Below, piece after piece: positions 1 to 4,246 of a stretch of 5,507 nt of DNA. This DNA is from CAZGMN01 sp964526905. GTDB taxonomy: Bacteria; Acidobacteriota; Aminicenantia; Aminicenantales; Aminicenantaceae. Numbering within the stretch: position 1 is the first letter of the stretch; every line of letters starts with the position of its first letter. The stretch is from NCBI GenBank assembly GCA_964526905.1, contig CAZGMN010000217.1:1-5507 (forward strand), in the 5' to 3' direction. The position numbers and the translations under genes are program-made. The notes below the pieces were generated by a model. It had not been told where the DNA came from. It saw only the letters and a program-made list of their open reading frames with translations, and ran no database searches.

Positions 1-50
1 GCATAAAGATGCTCACTCGGCCAGCTCGGCCGAAAAGGAATTTCTTATCC
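1..50 (+). mobile_element. Probable IS91-like 3' terminus, cut by the window edge
   Basis: Hand alignment shows that this stretch matches the tail of the IS91-like remnant ending at 1876. GAATTTCTTATCC is identical at 38-50 and 1864-1876. It is preceded in both by a near-identical GC(C/A)GAAAA stretch, and further out by GC-rich self-complementary DNA (here CGGCC/GGCCG around AGCTC) and TCA(C/T)T. Roughly three quarters of about 50 aligned bases agree, allowing small gaps. The sequence after position 50 differs from that after 1876, so the shared block ends there in both, as expected of an element terminus. No transposase coding lies inside the window for this copy. A 13-base match alone could be chance in a window this size; the extended similarity is what supports the call. 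Confidence 0.45.
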
Positions 51-55
51 ATTAA

Positions 56-271
56 ACGCAGAAACGAAGCTCGTATCTTTCGATCAAAGAAGTGGAATTG
101 CGGAAGCGGCCCATATTTATCTGGGGCTATGACAAGGCGGAGAACTTTGTGTGTCGCATAGAAATCAACGCTGCCGGTCTTGCTGTGTACTCAGGCAAGC
201 GCGGCGGCAGGAAGCTGTGCGACTTATCATGGGAACGCCTCGTTAAGAAACTCAAGAGTGGGCCGAACTGA
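56..271 (+). CDS. Small hypothetical cassette protein, 5' end probably missing
   Basis: This frame is open from the stop at 53-55 to TGA at 269-271 and encodes about 70 residues. It has no ATG; the first GTG is at 92 and no Shine-Dalgarno is visible. The protein looks real: FIWGYDKAENFVCRIEI reads as paired beta strands, followed by GLAVYSGKRGGRKLCDLSW and a basic helix ending KKLKSGPN. I do not recognise a named family and propose no function. The gene stops only two bases before attC site 1, the usual layout of an integron cassette. The matching upstream attC junction is absent and an IS-like terminus ends at position 50, so I infer that the true start was removed by that insertion or an associated deletion. 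It may still be translated from GTG 92, giving a shorter product. Confidence 0.55.
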   Translation, partial: TQKRSSYLSIKEVELRKRPIFIWGYDKAENFVCRIEINAAGLAVYSGKRGGRKLCDLSWERLVKKLKSGPN

Positions 272-273
272 GC

Positions 274-358
274 GCATAACAACGCGCTCAAGTTCGATCG
301 GGTAGTGCTGGCCGTTTCGCGTCCGTCAATCCACGGCGGCTTAGTGCGAGCGTTGGAT
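274..358 (+). other. attC: Integron attC recombination site 1
   Basis: This is an 85-base site between two genes. The left simple-site half is R'' GCATAAC (274-280) followed by L'' AACGCGCTCAAG (281-292). The right half is L' CTTAGTGCGAGC (340-351) followed by R' GTTGGAT (352-358), which fits the GTTRRRY core consensus. CGCTC (285-289) pairs with GAGCG (348-352) and AAG (290-292) with CTT (340-342), leaving an unpaired spacer on the right side. This imperfect pairing is typical of attC sites, which recombine as folded single strands. R'' departs from RYYYAAC at its third base. The site starts two bases after a stop codon and ends 20 bases before the next ATG, as cassette organisation predicts. 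Cleavage by an integrase would be expected between G352 and T353. Confidence 0.7.
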
Positions 359-378
359 AATGAAGAAATGAGATAGGG

Positions 379-1023
379 ATGGCAATTTACACTCTAAGGG
401 GTTTGAAAATCCGGATAGCAGTGCCATATGCATTCGGGTTGATGGCCAGGCTCTATCCCAAGGTCAGTCCTTTCCGCGTTCTCAAGACCACCGAGGGGAT
501 CGAAAGCCTGCCCGGCACGCTTGCCTTCATTGCTGGAATTATCACATTTGTCATGCGCCTTTCCCCCTTGCACATTGGCCTTGCTGTGGGCGGTATTCAA
601 CTGCTCGGCGTTCTGATCAACATTTTCGGTTTCTATATACTCCCTGGACTTGTGCCCCTCGCGACGCTGTTCAGCTATATCGCAGGCTACGGCATTTTGC
701 TCGTCATTGCAGTCATTGTCGGTTTCATCTTTGCAGGCTGGCAAGGCGTCTTGGCATTCTTTGTCGGCAAGCTGGGAGCCTGGCTTATTTCCAGGATCCT
801 GCAGTTCTGGCAGACCGGTCGCTACCACAAGCTGATCGGATATCCATTCACACCATCGGAAGTTCACTTCTTCAATGCGTACCGACTTCATGCGTCACAC
901 ATCGGCGTAACGACAGACATAAATTTAAGGGATGACGAGATGGACGAGGATCAATGGGGCCCAACCTTTGAGGCCTTCGCAATGGAATGGCCTCAAGTGG
1001 TCCAGAGATTCACGACCGACTGA
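379..1023 (+). CDS. Cassette-borne integral membrane protein, unknown function
   Basis: The product has 214 residues. A basic, cytosol-like N-terminus (residues 1-43) is followed by hydrophobic segments near 45-60, 66-88, 91-120 (long enough to be one kinked or two short helices) and 122-143. A soluble C-terminal tail of about 70 residues ends in an acidic part, with DDEMDED near 186-192. There is no cleavable signal peptide, so inner-membrane insertion is likely. I do not recognise a family or catalytic motif, so no function is proposed. The gene lies cleanly between attC site 1 and attC site 2 and is therefore the payload of one integron cassette. ATG 379 is 20 bases after the attC core. 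The only purine-rich leader is GAAGAAATGAG (362-372), so the ribosome binding site is weak. The overlapping reverse-strand reading frame is a shadow of this hydrophobic gene. Confidence 0.75.
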   Translation: MAIYTLRGLKIRIAVPYAFGLMARLYPKVSPFRVLKTTEGIESLPGTLAFIAGIITFVMRLSPLHIGLAVGGIQLLGVLINIFGFYILPGLVPLATLFSYIAGYGILLVIAVIVGFIFAGWQGVLAFFVGKLGAWLISRILQFWQTGRYHKLIGYPFTPSEVHFFNAYRLHASHIGVTTDINLRDDEMDEDQWGPTFEAFAMEWPQVVQRFTTD

Positions 1024-1031
1024 AAATGATC

Positions 1032-1104
1032 AAGTAACTGAATTCACCCGAAAAGCTTACGGCGCGTGGCGCCGCAGCCTCGCGAGTGATTCAAGACGTT
1101 AGAT
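1032..1104 (+). other. attC: Integron attC recombination site 2
   Basis: This 73-base site begins eight bases after the preceding stop codon. R'' is AAGTAAC (1032-1038) and R' is GTTAGAT (1098-1104), the latter a textbook core site. L'' TGAATTCAC (1039-1047) pairs with GTGATTCA (1086-1093) except for one extra T, the single extrahelical base that orients integrase on attC. Inside is a stem CGGCGC (1060-1065), loop GTG, GCGCCG (1069-1074), extended by GCT (1055-1057) with AGC (1076-1078). All hallmarks are present. Its length and inner sequence differ from those of site 1, so the two cassettes were not generated beside a single homogeneous attC family; this suggests assembly from different sources. 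Confidence 0.82.
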
Positions 1105-1119
1105 AAAGGAGGAAAATAT

Positions 1120-1317
1120 ATGCCAAGACCACGCAATACTTATAAGTACCATTTCAAAATTGGCTACAAGATCGTCCACAGTGGCATAACTGATGATCTT
1201 GAGCGGCGAGAGCAAGAGCATCAGCAAAAATGGCCCAGAGGACATATCAAACAGGTCGGCCGCAAGACGACTGAAGATGCTGCCCGTGAGTGGGAAGAGG
1301 ACCAGAAAAAGGCTTAA
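1120..1317 (+). CDS. Small GIY-YIG-like cassette protein
   Basis: The product has 65 residues. ATG 1120 is preceded by a very strong Shine-Dalgarno, AAAGGAGG at 1105-1112, with a seven-base spacer, beginning immediately after the attC core. The protein opens with a basic stretch (MPRPRNTYKYHFK), then IVHSGITDDLERREQEHQ (about residues 18-35). This matches the GIT-x-DL-xx-R-xxx-H segment after the first strand of GIY-YIG nucleases. The tail KTTEDAAREWEED would place the acidic residue expected of the catalytic Glu. The canonical GIY and YIG tyrosines are not clearly present and the domain is shorter than the usual 75-90 residues, so nuclease activity is doubtful. Small proteins of this look are frequent in integron cassettes. 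Its own downstream attC is missing or decayed: IS91-like sequence follows within about 120 bases. Confidence 0.75.
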   Translation: MPRPRNTYKYHFKIGYKIVHSGITDDLERREQEHQQKWPRGHIKQVGRKTTEDAAREWEEDQKKA

Positions 1318-1438
1318 TCGTCTTATCTGTGCTCGCCCCATCAAATGCTCCATCTTCAACGCGCAAGTAATAACATCTGTTGCTGATGCAGATTGTTATG
1401 TAAAGGTGAGATATCGTGAATTCCAATGCCCAAGGATT
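1318..1438. other. Junction between cassette 3 and IS91-like remnant, with a bulged hairpin
   Basis: No gene is supported here. The stretch holds one clear hairpin: ATAACA (1370-1375) and TCTG (1376-1379) pair with CAGA (1389-1392) and TGTTAT (1394-1399), with a single unpaired T at 1393 and a nine-base loop. An attC site for the preceding cassette would be expected about here. The hairpin has a bulged base like attC and is followed by TAAAGG, as attC site 2 is. However, at about 30 bases it is too short for a functional attC, and GTTATGT does not fit GTTRRRY. It may be an attC remnant or unrelated. The point where IS91-like sequence begins cannot be fixed better than roughly 1400-1440. Confidence 0.4.
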
Positions 1439-1672
1439 CCCCGCAGAGGCTGGGCTGAGATGATTCGCAAGGTCTATGAGGTTGACCCACTCCTCTGTCC
1501 TGAGCGCGGCGGAGAGATGAAGATCATCTCTTTCCTCACCGACTATGCCGTGGTGGACAAGATCATTGACCACATCAAACTGACGTTTATCGCCGACAAA
1601 CCCCCTCCTCCTCATATCGCCCATCAGAAAGTTCTGATTGCCGCTGAGGCCCCCACTGAATATTCTTCGTGA
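1439..1672 (+). pseudogene. IS91-family transposase, C-terminal remnant
   Basis: About 77 residues of the C-terminus remain, ending at TGA 1670-1672. The sequence RRGWAEMIRKVYEVDPLLCP, then GGEMKIISFLTDYAVVDKII, is the characteristic end of IS91/ISCR-type (Y2 HUH) rolling-circle transposases. There the conserved RxWAxLIxKVYEVDPLxCPxCGGxM block carries a Cys pair. The N-terminal zinc-binding and catalytic tyrosine domains are absent, so the remnant cannot act. The second Cys of CPxC is Arg here (codon CGC at 1505-1507, one base from TGC), a further sign of decay. The proline run and the final AAEA-x-x-EY-x-S are shared with the second remnant ending at 3826. The open frame extends upstream to 1193 only by chance overlap with the cassette gene. 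Confidence 0.82.
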
Positions 1673-1768
1673 TTCTCTCTTTGACCGGGAGGAGATGTCT
1701 AGCTGATTTCCGACCTTTTTTAGCTTGTCCGCGGCTTCCTGTTCCCTTTCTGCTGGTTTCAGCTCAAC

Positions 1769-1798
1769 TTGACATCCGATAATTCCCCGATTTATTAT
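1769..1798 (+). promoter_or_regulatory. Outward sigma70-like promoter in IS remnant A
   Basis: TTGACA at 1769-1774 (perfect -35) is followed after 18 bases by TATTAT at 1793-1798 (five of six bases of the -10 consensus). It points out of the IS91-like tail toward the beta-barrel gene at 1884, giving a leader of about 80 bases. The arrangement recurs as TTGATA-18-TATTAT in remnant B at the same distance from the transposase stop, which argues against chance. ISCR1, a relative, is known to drive adjacent genes from an outward promoter. Activity here is inferred only. Confidence 0.55.
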
Positions 1799-1883
1799 TC
1801 CCAACGATGGGATGAGGCAAAGTTGGCGCATGAATAATCATTTCGCCGGCGCAGCAGAAAAACGAATTTCTTATCCCCAGAAC

Positions 1884-2486
1884 ATGAGAAAAATTGCATT
1901 TATTTTTTTGACCATATTATTAGTAACGGAAGCTTCAGGAAAGAGCGTTAAAATTTTTCAAGGATTGAACCTCTCAAGATATTCTGGAACGCTTTATGGA
2001 GAGAATATATGGAAACTTAGAATAGGATTCGCTTGTGGGTTGGGTTATGAGATAGACTTTGGCTCTCATATTGGTTTAGAAATTGATGGGATGTTTATTC
2101 AAAAAGGAAGCAAAGAGGAAGTTGTAGAGAACGGAGTGCGCCAATACACAATAAATTATGCTCTCAATGAAATCAACCTCCCAATTTTTCTGAAATTCAA
2201 GCTGAAGACTGATTCTTCCCTTTATTTTCTTGCTGGCGGTGAATTTTCCGTAATTCTTTCTCATAAGGTCGAAGCAGAAGGAGCTGAAATCGGTATTTCG
2301 CCTCGCAAAACAAGAGGATCTTATCATGGATTGGCTTTTGGTTCTGGATTTGGTCGAAAAATTAGAACAGCTTTCCCCTTTATTGAGATACAATATCATT
2401 TAGGGCTAAGAAATATATTAGAAAAGTCTGAAGACCGATCATATAAGCCCAGTGCTATTTTATTTTTACTAGGATTGAGATTTTAA
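1884..2486 (+). CDS. Outer-membrane beta-barrel protein (PorT/OmpW-like fold, small barrel)
   Basis: The product has 200 residues. I chose ATG 1884 because it opens a signal peptide: MRK, a hydrophobic core IAFIFLTILLVTEA, then a polar stretch with likely cleavage near residues 17-19. The mature part has features of small outer-membrane barrels of the Bacteroidota/Aminicenantes type (PF13568-like). These include GLNLS (27-31), RIGFACGLGYEIDF (46-59), IGLEIDGMFIQKGS (63-76), an INLPIFLKFKL strand typical of the fold, LYFLAGGEFS, and a C-terminal strand ending LGLRF with terminal Phe. It probably spans the outer membrane with about eight strands; ligand or role is unknown. There is no Shine-Dalgarno upstream: the sequence directly before the start is the tail of an IS91-like remnant. 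An in-frame ATG at 1812 would add 24 residues encoded by IS sequence and bury the signal peptide, so I reject it. Confidence 0.78.
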   Translation: MRKIAFIFLTILLVTEASGKSVKIFQGLNLSRYSGTLYGENIWKLRIGFACGLGYEIDFGSHIGLEIDGMFIQKGSKEEVVENGVRQYTINYALNEINLPIFLKFKLKTDSSLYFLAGGEFSVILSHKVEAEGAEIGISPRKTRGSYHGLAFGSGFGRKIRTAFPFIEIQYHLGLRNILEKSEDRSYKPSAILFLLGLRF

Positions 2487-2822
2487 AAATCAAGAATACT
2501 GCCGTTATTTTCAAAGTAGTCCGCTTACTTTTCATAAGATTCCTCATCGCTAAAAGAACGTAACAACTCGCAATGTCGACTCGCGGGCATTGAGGGCGGT
2601 CCTCTTCCTTTCCAAGGCCACCCGAACTCTCTTGGCCAAGATTGCCATTCGTCTGGTCATGGGCGATAAACATCTCGCTGCGTCCGACTAAACTCTATGC
2701 GATGAAAGAAACCGTTTTCTTCTTTGATAAACTGCTTGAAGCTGATGATCTTATCGACAATAGCAAAGTTTTCACCAAGCTTCTCTTCCTTCAAATCCAT
2801 AGGACTTGACAAGAAGCATGTT
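2487..2822. other. Stretch without a supported gene
   Basis: No gene is recognised. On the minus strand, two short frames overlap by ATGA. One runs 2800 to 2657 (47 residues, starting MDLKEEKLGENFAIVDKII). The other runs 2660 to 2550 (36 residues, starting MTRRMAILAKRVRVALERK). Neither has a convincing ribosome binding site or a family I know. They may be eroded gene pieces. No terminator with a stem and T-run is visible after the barrel gene; GATTTT/AAAATC at its stop has a loop too small to count. Confidence 0.35.
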
Positions 2823-3519
2823 CTCTCTACGGCCATTGCCTCAGGAAAGCCTTGTCGACTTTATATAGATACAGGCATATCATGCGCATTCCTGTGCTTC
2901 CCCATCATAACCTTATCTTTGGCCGAGTCCTTCATAACACCATCCATTTTTATTTGAGAGAGAGAATGTCGGGGAAGAGAATGACAGAAAAGGAGCTTTT
3001 GAAAGAGTATGAGGAGCGCTGGATTAACGAGGGGTTTCTCAGCCGCAAGCACGAAGAGATGAGGAAGAAAGCAGGGGAGAAGGCGCTTCGACAGTTCTAT
3101 CGAAGAGAAGAGAGTTCAGAAAAAGTCCCAGGCCTTCTTGAGAAAAATTTCCGATGGCAGCTTGATGATATCAAGTTCATCGGACGCTGGGACAGGATTG
3201 ATTATTCAGAGGAGGGCGCGGTTATCATTAATTTTAAAGCCACAGAAGTTAAAGACCAGAAAGAAGCTGACAGAAAGACCAAGGATAGCCTTCAGATGGA
3301 TTTGTATGCACTCTCTTTTAGGATGTTCCGCTCTTAGAGACAAGGCTTTATCTTTTAGAGTCGGATATTGTCAGGCATGCGCAGAAGAAAGAAAAGGAGC
3401 TTGAAAGGGCTGTGGAGAAGATAAAAGAAGTGAAAGCAGGGCTCTTATCTCAAGACTTCAGAGCCAAGCCTGACTGGCATAAATTTCCTGATAGCCATCA
3501 TTTGAACCTTATTTTATAA
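2823..3519 (+). pseudogene. UvrD/PcrA-type helicase, C-terminal PD-(D/E)XK nuclease fragment, decayed
   Basis: Three consecutive frames together give the RecB-like nuclease domain (PDDEXK_1, PF12705) found at the end of many UvrD-family helicases. Part 1 (2823-2861) reads LSTAIASGKPCRL, matching the entry motif with the first cluster Cys. Part 2 (2864 to about 3320) reads YRYRHIMRIP, then GRVLHNTIHFYL (conserved His), WINEGFLSRKHEE, GRWDRID, INFKATE and the QxxxYA motif LQMDLYAL. Part 3 (about 3321-3519) runs from DVPLLETRLYLLES to FRAKPDWHKF. Each joint fits a one-base deletion, near 2862 and 3320. The motif usually read as D-[FY]-K has Asn at 3230-3232 (AAT, one base from GAT), and the final C-x2-C-x-n-C cluster residues are replaced, ending in DSHHLNLIL. 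The helicase body is missing. It cannot be a working nuclease. Confidence 0.75.
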
Positions 3520-3730
3520 TTGGCGATGGAAAAAATCCCACCTCCACGTGAACTCTTGAACCGTAAGTTTTTTCTTCTCTTTTATTTTGCCTATAACAAT
3601 GCCAAAGGAATTTTAAAGGCAAAAACAAGCTGCATTGCATTTTATCGAAGAAGATGACTGATAGACAAGGATGGTTTTCTATACGTTTTCCTGATTGTTA
3701 ACTCCTGTTGACTCCCTCTAGAAGGGAGCT
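3520..3730. other. Intergenic stretch with an inverted repeat
   Basis: No coding sequence is recognised. TTTTGCCT (3585-3592) and AGGCAAAA (3617-3624) form a perfect eight-base inverted repeat around a 24-base loop; with no T-run after it, a terminator is not supported. A second short hairpin, CTCCCT (3712-3717) and AGGGAG (3723-3728) around CTAGA, lies just before the IS91-like remnant and may mark the deletion joint. Confidence 0.35.
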
Positions 3731-3733
3731 TCC

Positions 3734-3826
3734 AAATTGAGCTTTACGGCAGCGAACCCCCCCGGACGAATAGCTTCGCAGGAACTTTTAGTTGCGGCTG
3801 AGGCCGGAGCAGAATATTTTTCATGA
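3734..3826 (+). pseudogene. IS91-family transposase, last 30 residues (second copy)
   Basis: The frame ending at TGA 3824-3826 encodes KLSFTAANPPGRIASQ and then ELLVAAEAGAEYFS. It aligns residue by residue with the end of the first remnant (KLTFIADKPPPPHIAHQ, then KVLIAAEAPTEYSS), with two prolines fewer. At the DNA level I count 38 of 52 identical bases between 1625-1676 and 3779-3830. Upstream of 3734 the similarity stops and an in-frame TAG lies at 3718-3720 or nearby, so only this scrap is left. The divergence between the copies means that they are related elements rather than a recent duplication. Confidence 0.75.
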
Positions 3827-3919
3827 TTCCTTGTTCCGCGAGGGAGAAGTCTGGGTGAATTCTGGTTTCTTTATGTCACTTCCTGGCTTCCGACCCCTTC
3901 ATCCCCCCTTTATAGGATC

Positions 3920-3949
3920 TTGATAATCCTTTTTGCTATGAATTATTAT
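3920..3949 (+). promoter_or_regulatory. Outward promoter-like pair in IS remnant B
   Basis: TTGATA at 3920-3925 (five of six -35 bases) and TATTAT at 3944-3949 are separated by 18 bases, the same layout as in remnant A. It points rightward, where no forward gene follows, so any transcript would be antisense to the reverse-strand gene fragment and propeller gene. The claim rests mainly on conservation with the other copy. Confidence 0.45.
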
Positions 3950-3952
3950 CCT

Positions 3953-4081
3953 TCATGACGGGATGAACGGAAAATGACGACAAAATGTCTCGGCGCACTG
4001 CCACCATTGAAAACCATACTCTCTAAGACCATTTTCTGGCACTCTATATCTCAAGACGAGCGTAATTTCGAGTTCGTCCAT
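3953..4081 (-). pseudogene. 5' fragment of a reverse-strand gene cut by IS remnant B
   Basis: ATG at 4081 (minus) has an excellent ribosome binding site, AAGGAGGT at 4098-4091, with a nine-base spacer. The first codons give MDELEITLVLRYRVPENGLR and then EYGFQWW, a plausible beta-hairpin N-terminus. After about 28 codons the frame enters IS91-like sequence (from 3997 downward) and ends at TGA 3955-3953, so the last 14 residues are IS-derived. I do not recognise the protein. The strong start signal joined to a truncated body is what suggests a broken gene. A true 42-residue protein that happens to overlap the IS tail is the alternative. Confidence 0.42.
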
Positions 4082-4085
4082 TGGG

Positions 4086-4128
4086 CTACGACCTCCTTTT
4101 TAAGGTTTAATGTTTTTAAAGGTTGTAG
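4086..4128 (-). promoter_or_regulatory. Leader hairpin overlapping the ribosome binding site
   Basis: Read on the minus strand, CTACAACCT (4128-4120) can pair with AGGTCGTAG (4094-4086), with one A-C mismatch in nine, around a 25-base AT-rich loop. The 3' arm contains the AGGT of the Shine-Dalgarno for the gene starting at 4081, so the fold could mask ribosome access. This is a structural observation only. Confidence 0.3.
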
Positions 4129-4246
4129 GCCTTCTTTTATAATTGTATCAAGCAACTTTGGGACAAACCCCATTATTTATATTGTAGGTGCAGCTACTTA
4201 TGTGGGCGAAAGAAAAAGATTCCGAATTACATCAATATATCTTTCT

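Larger units (their letters stand above)
1439..1876 (+). mobile_element. IS91-like element remnant A (3' end)
   Basis: The remnant comprises the transposase C-terminus (1439-1672) plus about 200 bases of non-coding 3' tail. The tail is recognised by comparison with the remnant at 3731-3997. Both have the stop codon, then about 100 bases to a TTGA(C/T)A hexamer, TATTAT 18 bases later, GA(T/C)GGGATGA shortly after, and a GC-rich CGGCGCA block (CGCCGGCG palindrome at 1844-1851 here). The distal part AAAACGAATTTCTTATCC matches 33-50 at the left edge of the window, so the element end is placed at 1876. The 5' half of the element is gone. IS91-family elements replicate from this 3' (oriIS) end, and orphan 3' ends are a known result of imprecise transposition and decay. 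Confidence 0.65.
3731..3997 (+). mobile_element. IS91-like element remnant B (3' end)
   Basis: A transposase scrap is followed by a non-coding tail collinear with remnant A: TTGATA at 3920, TATTAT at 3944, GACGGGATGA at 3957-3966, and TCGGCGCA ending at 3997. The GAATTTCTTATCC tip found at 38-50 and 1864-1876 is absent, so the extreme end is lost or the similarity stops early. Orientation is the same as for the other two ends. The sequence after 3997 belongs to the start of a reverse-strand gene, so the element or a later deletion appears to have cut that gene. Confidence 0.6.

Noticed and set aside
394..891. Long reverse-strand open frame over the membrane protein gene
   Set aside because: It is the complement of a hydrophobic coding sequence, with no ribosome binding site or domain. 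The forward gene fits the attC layout.
1247..1831. 194-codon reverse-strand open frame
   Set aside because: It lies antisense to the GIY-YIG-like gene, the transposase remnant and the IS tail; its translation has no recognisable domain.
2724..2957. 77-codon forward open frame as a separate gene
   Set aside because: Its middle (2823-2861) is better explained as the first frame of the decayed nuclease domain; the rest has no family resemblance.
3712..3728. CTCCCT/AGGGAG hairpin as a terminator for the nuclease pseudogene
   Set aside because: It has no T-run and lies almost 200 bases past the stop; it is noted only as a possible joint marker.
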